In this document: positions 35,560-49,029 of the stretch, piece by piece
How the letters are laid out: every line of letters begins with the position of its first letter
How positions within the stretch are numbered: the first letter of the stretch is position 1
Assembly (NCBI RefSeq): GCF_964340395.1
Contig: NC_135564.1
Location: forward strand, 7,961,361-8,025,360
DNA from: Glandiceps talaboti
Taxonomy: Eukaryota; Hemichordata; Enteropneusta; Spengelidae
DNA: 64,000 bases
Direction of reading: 5' to 3'
Translations under genes and position numbers: made by a program
The notes under the pieces: model-generated
Database searches by the model: none
Told to the model about the DNA's origin: nothing
The model's input: the letters and a program-made list of their open reading frames with translations, nothing else

Positions 35560-35945
35560 TAACTGATATGTAAAATTGCCAGCCATTGGTTGTAACTTGT
35601 GGTATTAGGTGAATCATGTGCCTGCCATTGGCTACTAGAAATCTTTGCCTGCCAATGCCAATGGCTAATATAAACTGTCAACTGCCATTGGTTAATAGAA
35701 ATCGTTGCCTCCTATTGGCTAATAGAAATGATTGCCTGCCATTGGCACTGTGTGTAATGTGAAATAATTGATACAAATCTGTTTCTGCCATTGGCTACCT
35801 GATAAGAATAATTGCCTGCCATTGGCTGATGAGAATCATTGCCTGCCATATATTGGTTAATAGAAATCATTGCCTGCCATTGGCTCTGCATGTAATATGA
35901 AATAACCAGTACAGTTACGAATTGTTGCCTGCTATTTGCTGAAAT
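35560..35945. repeat. minisatellite, about 27-30 bp, roughly 12 units
   Basis: Unit: CCTGCCATTGGCTAATAGAA then ATCATTG. Indels of a few bases and inserted CTGTGTGTAATGTGAAATAA segments give a second-order pattern. Nearly every unit carries CATTGG, an inverted CCAAT-type motif. Confidence 0.9.
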
Positions 35946-36539
35946 GTGAAGTAACGGATACAAACCATTGTGATTTTGAAATTCATGGACAAGTGCAATC
36001 AGGATGTGACCCCCTGGGGCACCATTCCTCAATGGTTATTGAAGGTGTTCATTGTCACCTGTGACTTACCTTTTGACCTCATTGACACAACACAGCAGTA
36101 TTTTTTCACCATGATAGCAATACACTATATTGAATCTTAATGTACATTCGATAGCCTCAAAGGTGACAACTTACATCAAGATAGTGATGGAAACCCTGTG
36201 AGAAATAAATTGACATCACTCATTTCAACACAAATGTTTTATTACAATTATAATGTCACCTTTGTCTGTCCAGGTTACCTTCACTGACAATGTCACAAAG
36301 AATATACCACAAAATATTGACACATGTAATACATGATATCAAATGAAATAACACTGAGTACTCAGTGATGATGTCATAACTGTAGTGATGCCATCTCTAT
36401 ATTTCAAAATTCACACAACTTCACTCGCAGTGTTTCAACTACACATTATTACTTGACAATAACAAGAATAATGTTATATATATTTGCACTTTTCACACAC
36501 AGTGGGAAAAAAAAGTGCTTTAAAATTCTTACCTATGGG
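35946..36539. other. gene-free stretch
   Basis: No gene recognised. The TATTGAATCTTAATGTACATT region and the surrounding CA-rich DNA show no clear repeat. Confidence 0.4.
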
Positions 36540-36825
36540 CACGGACCTATAGTGGCACAAAGGCTCTTTATACTTTCTCAACTCCCTGGGGAGTATACAA
36601 TCCATTGCAGCCTCTATAAGTGCATAGGATTATAGCATTCACATCATAACCTCTATCCTACCAGGTCCCCAAGTGTATAGCTGAGGCACAGTCGTGGTTC
36701 AAATTTTGCCCAAGGACTTTAGCCATTCAGAAACAAATGGTAACAGCACAGTTTGAACTTGCAACCTGCAACCTGCAACCTGCAACCTGCAGATCCTGAC
36801 AACTCCAACCAGTCGACCATCATGA
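36540..36825 (-). mobile_element. tRNA-derived SINE
   Basis: Read on the minus strand it begins GATGGTCGACTGGTTGGAGT, resembling a Pol III A box. It continues through three extra copies of GCAGGTT to GCAGGTTCAAACTG, a B box. The body has CCTTGGGCAAAATTTGAACC, TGTGCCTCAGCTATAC and GGGGACCTGGTAGGA, and ends ATTGTATACTCCCCAGGGAG. The combination of a tRNA-like head and a body with CCTTGGGCAA and GACCTGG-AGGA motifs is common in SINEs of marine deuterostomes. The GCAGGTT duplication just before the B box is an oddity of this copy. Edges are approximate. Confidence 0.72.
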
Positions 36826-37077
36826 TTCGGATCCACTCCATGCATGGTATTTAGTAAAATGAAATGGCAAAATCTGAAATTTTAAAATCATCTTTTAATA
36901 AAATGACCTTATTTGCTACTCTGACTTTTCTGTTTTGACATTGTAAGTTACTTTGCAGTATTAGAGAGGAATTATGTACTATTTATTGCAATATGTTGAC
37001 TATATAATTGCAATATTGATAATTAGTAAGTCTGAAGTTAAAAAAACACACAAAGTATTCTTACATATGTTCCAGAG

Positions 37078-37247
37078 ATTATTTGCACAGGCGCTTGTAA
37101 TCAAGTGTAGTGGTACACTCGTGCTTGCAGTGTTTTCTGCTGCATTTTCATTTCATATACTCATGAAAGTACTGCTGCAGAGAACACTGCAAGCACTCAT
37201 GCAAATACCCCGAGTATCATCGCGTGTCATGGGGTTCGGTCATATTC
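37078..37247. mobile_element. palindromic MITE, copy 2
   Basis: Central palindrome CTCGTGCTTGCAGTGTTTTC / GAGAACACTGCAAGCACTC, and a right end whose reverse complement is TATGACCGAACCCCATGACA, matching the left end of the copy at 12631-12840. The left arm is shorter than the right, so this copy has lost one terminus. Confidence 0.7.
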
Positions 37248-38668
37248 TCGCACCACAACAACAAACAGTTAAGATGACAGCCAACCTGTCAATCAATCTG
37301 AGAACTGTCTGTGAATGACAGATGAAAATTGTTGTCGGACAACGACCTTTCCCATGTCCTCCAGAAACAATCCACAAGTGCCCTACAACATGGAATTACT
37401 ATTGATTGACAGGCATGCTTTAATTCAGTGCTCTTCAAAGCTTTCTTCTCTGACTGAATGTAAAGGCAATTTAAGTATTAAAACACACAAAAGAAAACAA
37501 ACCAGGTAAACTTAAATACAGCATTTGGAAAAATATGGCCACAAGACAACCATTATGGCTTTTGTGAAGCAAAAACAGAAGACTCCTACATTGATCTGCT
37601 AACCAAATATCTGCAAGAAAAGTGTTAGAGACACAGAAACCAAGACCTCTAATTAAAGCTGGAGGCCAGATCTACTTTAAAGAAAGATTACATCATTTGC
37701 TGTTGAACTGATAACATCAAATGATAAAACAAGACAATTGAATAATGTCTCCATCACTGGAGGGGCAAGTACACTGAAGTTGTCAACAATAGCTGCCATA
37801 TTGTGTTCATTCCGACTTGTCAACACAGGCAATGCATACACGGCTATTGTTGTAGACAGTGCATATTGACAAACAGGGAGACAACGTAGAATGCTGAAAC
37901 AATTGAAAGGGATGGAATCCAGCTACTATTGGCGTGATGGCCAAGTATTCATTGTTTTGTGGTTTAAGCTACTCTCTATCACATGCTGCAGTTATCTGCT
38001 CGCTAAAACAAGTGCAGTCATTAAAGTCTTTCAGTTTCAGTAAGTCCTTCCGTCATCTTCTACAAAAATAGCCTCAAAAGAGCTCAACCTAACAAGAGAT
38101 GAATTAATTATGTTGATTCTTTCATGTACATGTACAGTAATAAGCTTTTAATTAAGATCCTTTTGATAGTAAATATGTATACAGGTTTGTTTAAATCTGT
38201 TTTTTTTTGTGTCTGAGTGCAAAGTTGGTACTAGTAAATCTAACTCGAGTTCCCACACTTCTTTCAAAATTATTCTTCTATGAATAGGAAACAAATTATT
38301 CTAAAATGTAAGCTGTTTGTGTACTGAATTACTACTTGTGGGAAAATATTGACAACATTTTTTACCATACTTCCCAAAGTCTGTTATCAAGGTTCTTTAA
38401 ACCATAATAAAAATATGACATAATTGTTTAACTGTCAAGTGGCAGGATCTGTGACTTAGAAAAAAAAACACATTGTGAGAATGGCACACCAAAACTGTTC
38501 TAGTGTTCTCCCAATATCTTGAAAAATATAATTCCAGTTTTGAGCTAAAATCACAAAACAAGTTAAAAGATATTGTTAACCATCTACTGGCTGGTTCGTT
38601 ACCACATAGTGAACAAATATAATGGAGTCGCAGATCCAGCCAGTAGACAGGCTAACTGAGATGTTAAC
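37248..38668. other. gene-free stretch
   Basis: Contains a small hairpin pair at about 37778-37860 (TTGTCAACAATAGCTG / CGGCTATTGTTGTAGACA) that may be another short MITE. No exon recognised. Confidence 0.4.
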
Positions 38669-38887
38669 CCCTGTTCCCACATAAAAATCTGAATCTGTCC
38701 TGCCGAGTTCTTAACCCAGTTTTTGATGAATATTGTAAACAAGGTTACGAAGTACTACATTGCTAAAGTAATCCATGATAAATGATCAAAGTGTCATCGT
38801 AGGAGTGACCTACCGGTACATTACATTTTGACTTTTGTCATTCCAATCAAAAGTAAACCGAATCAAATTTATCATGTAGGGACAGGA
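38669..38887. mobile_element. MITE of the TGTCCC family, copy 5
   Basis: The left end CCCTGTTCCCACAT and the reverse complement of the right end TCCTGTCCCTACATGAT form the inverted termini. Interior words include GAATCTGTCC and AACCGAATCAAATTT. Related GATTTGATTT words continue to about 39000. Confidence 0.5.
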
Positions 38888-39000
38888 CGGGAAGTGAATT
38901 TGATTCAAGCCTACTATGATTACTGAGTTTTCTCGTGGTGAAAGAAACTGCTCTTGATTTGATTTGATTTAATCAATCCAGGTTCAATCAGTTTCTCCAG

Positions 39001-40728
39001 AATCACTCTAAAGCACAAACGTGAACTTGTCACTTCAGGTTGCCATGGTTACCGTATATGTTTCCATAGCTGCAACTCAGTGATTTGATCACTCTAGAGA
39101 TACAGACATGATATCTAATATCAGTTGATACAACTATCCAGCTAGTGTGGATTCGACCTTTGACCTTTATCAGATCATGCGCTATCCAGGGAACTAGCAT
39201 TAAAAATATTTGCTGATTCTGTCTGTTGGCAAAAAAAAAAAAATATCTAGGGCATTATAGTCCTGAACAAGATATGGATGTCTTTCTTTTTATATTCTTT
39301 TTTCTTTCAGAACAGTAGAATCATTATCAATTCTTTTTTTTTTTTGAATAAAAGGTTATGGAAGAAAAATACATGTACTGACAAATTTATTTAATATTCT
39401 TTATGGTTTATTGAAAGGGTTAGAACTACAGAGTTGCTAAACAAAAGACCCAGTGCTGTGAGTTGTGTAACACAGGAACTAGAGAGTCAGAAACCGTGGG
39501 TTATGTTTTCAATCAAAGGGAAATATTTGTTAATGTGAAGTGTGTAGACAGTTATAAAAACATTCTTTATAAAACCAACATTTATAGAGTCCTAGTGAAA
39601 CTTTCACTACTATGGTACAACTGAGATTAGAGGTATTGCTTTTATAAAGCATTCAAGTTGTATTGCCCTATTATGACAAGTGTTATATTTCCAGTACATG
39701 CAGTATATAACAATGGCAGCCATTGGACCATCAGGTACAAAGTTGATAACCCATGTTATTACCACACAAGTTCCCACCATGTTCTGTTTAAGAAAACTCT
39801 CTATCATTTTGAAATTTTCGTCAAATATGGCCTTTATTTTAGACCAGCCTAAATTCTTATCTATTTTAATTCTTAGAGAAACATGCTACACTGCATCTTA
39901 GTGCATTGTACAACAAACTAAATGAAAAATAATACAAAAATTAAAGAAAACACAGAAAAAAACCCACCAATATATACTGTCTGAGAAGAAAAGGCACAAA
40001 TGATGTATAAAATTGCTTGCTGGTTAAATAATCCATGAAAATGTATGAAATGAATGTCATGTCATGGCAAGCGAAAATGAGTGTACCATCTGTCTCTAAA
40101 TGTATCATGCATTTTCCCTCCAAAATTCCAGCTATTAAATTCTTGTTGTCATGTAACATTTTTTTCAAATATCACATTTATTTTAGACTTGAGGATGAGA
40201 AATAATTCCTATGTATTACAATATGTTAGGAAATCAAAGACGTAACTAGAGAAAAGGAAGCTCACATCAGACTAGTCGTCAAGGGGCTATAAATGCATGT
40301 TAGCTTCACAGTAGCTGTGTTAAATCAATTTGCAGTCGGGGGCTCAGAGGTCAAAAGTGGAAAAATTTCACCCATGCTGACTTCCGAAAACTTGACAAAT
40401 GTCCTTTATACCAGGTCTGAGGTCTAAGTGGTTGACAGATCTTGTAGTAAGACACAGTATTTATTAAAAACACTCACAGGTAAACAGTGATATTACTGTA
40501 AGATTTTAATGCTTTGCTTATGACAGGATGTGTCACCTCAGCTATAAACTTGGCCATTGATCACATGTGACAGGGGGATGACAGGACTGTAAGTTATACA
40601 GGACTTTAAGTCTACGGTTTGTTTACAATATATCTAGACCTTTAAGAGAGAGGGTGCTGCTATTATTAGTTTTAGATTCACCTCTTTTAAGACAAAAAAA
40701 ACAACAACCAGCTAATGTTGTGATCTTT
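39001..40728. other. gene-free stretch
   Basis: 1.7 kb without recognisable gene or element. Confidence 0.4.
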
Positions 40729-41080
40729 AAAGTGGCCATATGGATGAGGATTAGGTAGTTACTTTGGATTTTTAATTCATGAAAACAATTTTACCATGGC
40801 TTCCTACTTGCAAAATAAACATGAAACAACATTGACAAAGTCTGTATTTGTAACGCAATACATTGCAAAAAAAAACTAAAAAAAATGTGTAAAAAAAGTT
40901 TGTTATGGTATATTCAAAAACAAATATTTTACACATTTGTTAATCTTTTGCAATTTATTGAGTTACAAACAAGGACTTGGTCAATGTTGTTTCACATTGA
41001 TTTTTCATGATAAAATTGTTTTTATGAATTCAAAAAATCCAAAGTAGATATACCCATTTGTCAGCCATATGGCCACTTTT
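40729..41080. mobile_element. 352-bp fold-back element
   Basis: The left arm AAAGTGGCCATATGGATGAG, CTTTGGATTTTTAATTCATG, AAAACAATTTTACCATG is mirrored by the right arm, whose reverse complement starts AAAAGTGGCCATATGGCTGA. The arms pair over most of the element, including AAACAACATTGAC-AAGTC and TATGGTATATTCAAAAACAA, with a small centre. No coding content. A partial relative lies at 62086-62155. Confidence 0.85.
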
Positions 41081-42114
<1,034 letters not shown>

Positions 42115-42339
42115 TCACAAGATACTCTGATAGGGTTATTTATGATATTAGGCTGCGTCATGTCAGTTTCTTCTACTATTAGCAAGATAAGGTGATCCTA
42201 GGGATGTGTGTGATATCTTGTATGTTAGTATCTCTACCATTACCCTGTATTCCACTGGTATGCTAGGACTCCCAGTGTGTTTCTCTTATACTTGCAATAA
42301 CATCCACGCTTGCTAAGAACTGTTTACAGTGAGATGAAA

Positions 42340-42670
42340 AAACCTTTCTACTCAGCAAATCCTACCTTAGGTAAGAATCAAGCAGGACAGTGTTCTGTCC
42401 ATCAAAATATCCCGAAACACTCTTGAAACTGTCCCAACTAAGGACACATACAAAAGGTCTCCTGAAACCATCCCAATACCCTCCTGAGACTTAGGACACT
42501 TACGAAGTCCCCTAAAAGCCTCATGAAACTGTCCCAAGTTAGGATACCTATAAACAGTACCCTCCTGTTATAGAACACCAAGGATGTCCGCCCAGAAACT
42601 GTTCGCTCTCAGGACATCTAGAGGAGGTCTCTTGAACTTATACTGACTATGGACACTGATAGATTTCTAC
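42340..42670. repeat. degenerate tandem repeat, about 50 bp
   Basis: AGGACAC-TA-AAAGGTCTCC, TGAAAC-TCCCAA-CCTCC recurs about six times with heavy change. Old array. Confidence 0.6.
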
Positions 42671-43599
42671 TGAAACTCTGCAGACTTTGTTCTATGTGCA
42701 AGAACGTATGAACTTCATAGCATTGACTGTCCTGTGTGTTAACACAAAACTGGCTTGTGTGAGTTAGGAGTCCAGAGTGCCTGAGATACGGTGTCTATGT
42801 GTCCTAAAGGGCAAAAATCATCTGTTTTGCTCTCTGTGTCCTAAGACATAGTGGGTTCCCATTTCTGAGCACTATTTTCACATTACAGTAAAAAAAAAGC
42901 TTTAAGTTGTAAAGGTATTGGTATTCCAGATTTTTGAGGCAATAAAATAGTATCTCTAAATAGTCTGTCAATTAAAAAAAATAAAATAAAGATGACACCT
43001 TGTTTAAGTTTAAAATCTCCCAAATTAACTTTCCCTTGAACTTGTTAGAAGTATGTCATTCACTTTTTAACCATGACCCAGGCTAAAATGAACCAAAGTA
43101 CATCCAAATCCATGCAGTTCTTTCAAAAGATTGCAAATGAATGCAAGAAGCGATGTGACCCTGCGCCATTGTAAGATACAACAGGTCACTCTCATGACCT
43201 CTCGGTGACCCCCTGGATTTCACATGCCGGCATTTTCATTGATGTCAAGTAGTGTCCTAGCGTTCAACTGCTGTGTTCTTAAATACCTCAATAACTCTTC
43301 CAAGAACAAGGATCTAATATTTTCATCAACTGCCAAGGCTAGCAAAGTTATGAAAAGTGTTTAGCATTCTTGGACAGATGCTCTTCATACCAGCACAAAT
43401 ACCAGGATGTAAACTCCATGATTCCACAAAAATTTATGACAGTTGCCTATTTATTTATGTTAGATTTAGACAGTAAGTGTGTAGACACAATGCACAAATA
43501 AAAGCGTTCTGACCACGACAACCAATATTATGAGAGACTCAACAGGATTTTCCATCAGAAGACTTAACGTGTTAATACAAACCAACATGGTTGGTCGCT
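42671..43599. other. gene-free stretch
   Basis: Nothing recognised on either strand. Confidence 0.4.
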
Positions 43600-43697
43600 G
43601 AGTAAATGCAAGAGATCCCTGGGTGAATGCAAGAGATCCCTGGGTGAATGCAAGAGATCCCTGGGTGAATGCAAGAGATCCCTGGGTGAATGCAAGA
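43600..43697. repeat. 21-bp minisatellite, 4 identical units plus ends
   Basis: GCAAGAGATCCCTGGGTGAA plus T, starting at 43608, 43629, 43650 and 43671, followed by a partial unit. Identity of the units implies a recent expansion. Confidence 0.97.
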
Positions 43698-45189
43698 AGT
43701 TAAAACGTCCTAAAAACTGTAAATGAAATCTGAAAAGAGAGAGCTATCACAAACTTGTATAATGGTGCATTTTAATGAAATCATAGCTCTTGGAGCGGAC
43801 ATGTTGCTATTGACACAATCTGGTGATCTGGTGACTAACGCTAGCTCATGTCAACTATACACTTGCATTTATATTAGCATAAACTCATTAATTTAGCCAG
43901 CCCCCACCCAAATGACTGATAGAATAGGCTACAGATTTATCTTATATTGGCCTACATGTGTATAATGTCAATATGAACTCCTGTTTTCATCTGAATTTAA
44001 TACGAGGGCACATAATAATCAAATAATAAAAATAAAAATAATAAAAAATCAAATGAAATCATTATGTTAATGTCACATTTACATAACAACTTCATTTGAA
44101 TATAGTCAAATTATCTCACATAAAAAATATGACTTCCTGTTGCGAACAATCAGTTTGGGCAAAATTTTTCGAAGTTCAATAGAGGTTTGCACTGCTAATG
44201 CTAGGACAAGTGAATAGCAGAGCTAGTATAGTCACTTTGTAACTAGTACTGTTGTTAGGCTGTATTGGTTTTAGTAAATTTTGGCACAAATCATTTGGGT
44301 ACCCCACTTAGAGCATATACAGATTGATTTATTAGAAAGGTGAAGTCAACATGTTTGTGAGCTCTAGAAATCTATAAGAAATCGTTCATTCCTGTTATTG
44401 ATTTGAAAACAACAAGTTCAATATGCAATCATTTATATATATATATATAAAAAAAACAAAAAGCATAGTATGTTTATGTTTTGCCTAATCCCAGGCCACT
44501 TTGTGGGAGGTATTTACCAATCCTAGTTGTAAACATAGTCACGTTCAGTACGTATGATTCTAACTCGTCCATGCCTTAACTTGATGAGGGATAAAGTGTG
44601 TCTCACTTTTTGAGAGGCTAGGTCTGCAGTGCACCATGTGCTACCCATTAGATTTGAAATTTGGCTGAAACTATCATCGAGGGGATGTAGAAGGCCACAT
44701 TCTGAGGGGATAAATCAATTCAAGTGCCCCCATACTGGCACGTGCATGCACTCAAACAAATTGATAAGTTTCACTGAGAGATTGAATTTAGATAGGGCAA
44801 CGACTTTGTTGCATGTCGGTGGCTATATTTTGTGAAGTAAAAGGGGGATTTAGCTGATAATTTTGCTCTTTGAGATAGGAAAATGAAACAGAATGTTTAG
44901 TTTTATAGTTGTATAGTTAAAGAGCCAGCAGTTATGATAATGTTTGTTAGGACATAACAGTTAGTAGTAGATTAGTTGGTATCGCTATCAGCCATGGTTT
45001 CCAGAGTTTCGTTGTGTGAGGCACTGAGCTAAAAGATCTAAAACACCAAATCGGTTACTTTGACCTGCAATGACACTACACTAGACGTAGACAGTGTAAT
45101 TCTAATAGACCACTTTTGTGACCTCACCTAGTACCGCCGTCTTATGACTAGACTGCGGAGTTTGCAACTTATGTTTTTTTTTCAATTTT
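43698..45189. other. gene-free stretch
   Basis: A short (TA)n at about 44436-44450. An open frame at 44629-44835 with FKCPHTGTCMH was considered as an LDL-receptor-A-like fragment and rejected. No other element recognised. Confidence 0.4.
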
Positions 45190-45282
45190 TTTTTTTACAG
45201 TTATCTTTTATGATTGTGTTGTACAGTGCCTTGAAATGTCTTTTTACATGGAAGGCACTTTTAAAGATTATTATTATGTTAG
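45190..45282 (+). mobile_element. 3' tail of a SINE or LINE
   Basis: GTACAGTGCCTTGAAATGTC, then TTTACATGGAAGGCACTTTTA, then AAGATTATTATTATG. This is the familiar end of many invertebrate retroposons, in which a GCGC/GTGCCTTGAA and GGCGC/GGCACTTTATAAA pair precede a TTA-rich tail. No internal promoter is visible upstream, so it is truncated. Confidence 0.45.
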
Positions 45283-45664
45283 TACTATGCCATTCAACTG
45301 AATCATAAAAAATGCTTCTATGATTCTTCCTAGCAACAATGGTCTACATTCACTTATACATTAAATTGGCTACCATAGCAAGTTACATTACAAGTGATAT
45401 GTATTCCCATAGTTGAAAAAATCCAGACCTAAGGAAAGTGGGTCCTGGAAAAACTTGGTATGGAATGTTCATGCTATTATACCTGGTATAATTTGTAACA
45501 ATTTAATAGGGAACTTCATCTTGGTTATTAAGGTCAGTGATACAGTCAGATTAGTATCACAATTCGCAGACTGGAAAATAAATTTAGTTTTTCTTTTTTT
45601 AAAATACATAACTATATTCACTTAATTGTTTACTGAAATTTGAAATAGTCTTTCTCCATAAAGA

Positions 45665-45678
45665 CTGCCCTCTTGTGA
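45665..45678 (-). promoter_or_regulatory. CTCF-like motif
   Basis: The minus strand reads TCACAAGAGGGCAG, 12 of 14 positions of CCASYAGRKGGCRS. Only the motif supports it. A G-rich tract follows at 45708-45750. Confidence 0.25.
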
Positions 45679-45707
45679 TGCTAAGAGATAAGTCTTAAAA
45701 TTATAAC

Positions 45708-45750
45708 GGGGTGGGGGGTGGGGGGTGGGGGGGTGGGGGTGGGGGGTGTG
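45708..45750 (+). repeat. G-rich tract (potential quadruplex)
   Basis: GGGGTGGGGGG-type runs for about 40 bp, with at least six G runs of four or more. Confidence 0.85.
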
Positions 45751-47174
45751 TTAAACAAACATTTTACCAAATGGTATTGTTCAAAGAGTTACACAATATG
45801 TTGAAATATAGTTTGGCGAAAATTATACAATCCATTCCAATAGAAATACTAATATTCCATATTTATTTGATAATCTGCTAAATATATACCTTAGAATTTC
45901 ACAAAAATCTTTGGCCTTTTCGTATATTGTACAATAGTAAACATCCTTTCAGAGTGAGTTGTAGTCTCCTAGTAACCATTAGGATGACTTACAAGGGAAT
46001 CACCAATGATTTTCGCTACTAGACCAAGTACATGGTGTTTGAAAAAAACGTTAATTGCATGGATTTGTTTCACTTATCTGAGTTTTATTGGAACACCCAC
46101 ATTGCACACATCAAGATATGGTTTTAAGTATTGGGGTATAAATTAATCAGGGGGTGACACTGTTGATTATTTTTTTGTACAGTGCTAACTTTGTTATTTA
46201 TTTGTGCTAATATAAGCTGATGTTTACTGCTATTTTTACCTTGTTAGGATATCTTTGTATAATCAAGCAATGGCCATATGGTAGTTTTAAAGTGATGAGG
46301 GACGAGATGAGGGGCAACTGGTAGTAGTTGAGATGGTGTGGGACAGTTGAAAACAAATCCTTACCAACTGTACATGTACATGACTGTACTTGGAGTACTG
46401 TAATTATCGAAAACCTTGTACGCACTTCACCAATCACAAGGGGTAACATGTCAAAATATTGCACGCTGAGAAAAGATGGCTTACAAAATATACACCAAAA
46501 TAAACAATTTAGTGTATTTAATGAGGTTAACGGCAAACTTGATATGAAATGATCAGGTCAGGATTGGGTATTTACATGGAGTGAATCAATTAACTTTGGA
46601 ATATCAAGGAAAATCCTTGCATGGAAAGTACAGTACAAGTCTCATATATGCATACTTTGCAACAAAATTTATAAACAACCCAGGGTTAACCTTCAAGTTG
46701 GTTCTTGGATAGATAGGACCATCTGTGTGACTTTTACACTATGTAAAGAAAAACCAGAGTTTTGTCTTCCCAGACAGTGAGGATGACAAAGTTGTCAATC
46801 GGCTGAATTCTGTTAACACCAGTCCTGTATAGTAATAACTAGTTTAATAGTTCTTGTACCATGACCAAGGGTTCTAATAACTTATGAGTAATGTATTACC
46901 TGTTCAGGTCGACAGGCTTTAATTGTCAAACTAACCCTTTGCTGGCTTTACCACAAGGCAGTACAGTCCTGTATAGTTCTCTGTTTATGTACATAACATG
47001 TAGCTGATTTCATGACCAAGTTATGTGCTACAAACCTATAGACCTTATATTATACATCTCCCCTCTGGAAGTTGTCAATACTTCTAGTTGCTATTATCTT
47101 TCCATAAAACTCATTTTATTGCCGTACCTCTTTTATCTCATTGGCAATTGAAAAATTGAGTCAAAGTTCCTGTG
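45751..47174. other. gene-free stretch
   Basis: AT-rich, no gene or element recognised. Confidence 0.4.
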
Positions 47175-47356
47175 TTTCTGAGAAACTATTGGTCAAAATG
47201 AAATAGTTCCCGAGAAACCCTTGGTCAAAATAAATAGATTCTGAGAAACTTTAGGCCAAAATGAAATAGTTCCTGAGAAACCATTGGCCAAAATGAAATA
47301 GTTACTGAGTAACTATTGGTCAAAATGAAATAGTTCATGAAAAACCATTGACCAAA
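47175..47356. repeat. 32-bp minisatellite, about 6 units
   Basis: GAGAAACTATTGGTCAAAAT then GAAATAGTTCCT, period 32 bp (starts at 47180 and 47212). Units differ at a few positions. Most units contain ATTGGTC. Confidence 0.93.
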
Positions 47357-49029
47357 TTCATTTTACAATATGCCTACTAGAAACCCTCTATTAGCTATTA
47401 TCCCTATTGTCCTGTAGACCTTTTACTGGTCCATCAATTAGCCACCACCAATCACCAATCAATTAGCTGACTCTTACCCATCTATTAATCTTAAACTGTA
47501 TTTATTCTACTAACATAATATAACATATTGTCTTGTCCTTTTCATCAAAGCCCCATCACTAACTGTTACTACCTTGTCAATTGACTCACTGGTACCAATC
47601 AAGACCCATCACCTAACCCATACAGTCTTGTCAATTGACTGTTACTAATCAAGACGTCATTCACATATCTCAATCTCTTCTCTTGACTTTAAATCCATAC
47701 AAAACATGACACAAACAAAAAGGAGTGTTCTATCTAACATAATTGACTCAAAATAACATTTGTATAATGCATATTATGAGAGACCACCCTGGTCCTGACT
47801 CTACCCCTTAGGTTTGTTATTCTTCTGGCTTAAGCCTTGTGTGATTCTGTGTTCTCTCTTTTTATCACAGTTGTCTCTAAGTGTATTAACTGTTTGTCTT
47901 CAGGCCAAGCTCTAAAACAAAACAATTTACGGGGGGAAAAGTCAATGGCAAGAGATAAAAAGATCAACCCTCTCTATCTGTGGTAGACATTTTAAACTGG
48001 TTCTACATTGGAATGTATTCTGTATTAATCTATAAACAACATTTAAATTTGTGGAAATATGCAGTTCTACGTTCATGATTGTAAAGTTTGATATATGAAT
48101 AATATTTCACCAAGAAAGCAAGAAATAGGACTGATTTTTTTTGCTGAATAGTTGTTTCTGTTGTGTTTTTCTGTTGATTTGCCTTTGGTTTCATTTCATT
48201 GACTGAGCATGTATGTGTATACAAACTTGCCCTGAAATTCTGTCCAACTTTTCCATACGAAAGCTTCATTCCTAGGCTTCATCCTTGCTTGTCCTTTGAA
48301 GAAAACAAAAAAGAATGGGGGGTAGGGGGTGGGGGTGGGGGGGGGGGGGGGTTAACCAACTAGATGATATGAAAACAGCATCAGATTCATATTCAGACTT
48401 TCAAGAACTCCAAGTCACAATATTGAGAGACCCACACTTGACTTGATTTAGCACTGCACTCAGTGCTGTTATGACTGTGGTGATACGGTCAGAAAGAACT
48501 GTTTATTCATTAGACATTTATTGTATCGCTATTAAGTGCTCTGCATTCTTCATGTAAAGATATATAAGGCAAACATGACAGTATTAACACAATCTCGCCA
48601 AGGTTACTTTTCTTCAAAACTTGTCTGTAAGTAGTTGTGTTCTGTTTGTTTCACCATTAAAATATATCTATATCTGATTTGTGAAAATTGGTTTGTTAAG
48701 TTTTTGGAACCCGGTCAACAGAAAGGGGGGTAGGGGGATGGTACTACTGTGTAGTACATTATTTCAAATTTCAGTGACGAACTCAGGGAAAATATCTGAC
48801 AGACTTACTGCATATAACAAAAGTACTGTACAGTTTGTTTATTTTCCCCTCATTATTAATAGAATTCCCAGACTCTGCATAAAACATCGTAACTGTCACT
48901 AATACTATGGGGGGGGGGGGGGGGGGACTTTGGGAAAGGGAAGGAGGATGGTAGGAAAATTTGGGAAAGTACTTACACAGCTTGTTTCCGGAAATGAGAA
49001 GACATACTGTGATGTAAAGACTGGAAATG
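47357..49029. other. gene-free stretch with two poly-G tracts
   Basis: Homopolymer-like G runs at about 48317-48351 (interrupted by T) and 48909-48926. No exon recognised. Confidence 0.45.

Noticed and set aside
44629-44835. FKCPHTGTCMHSN as a possible LDL-receptor class A remnant
   Set aside because: Too few of the six cysteines and no acidic calcium-binding motif.
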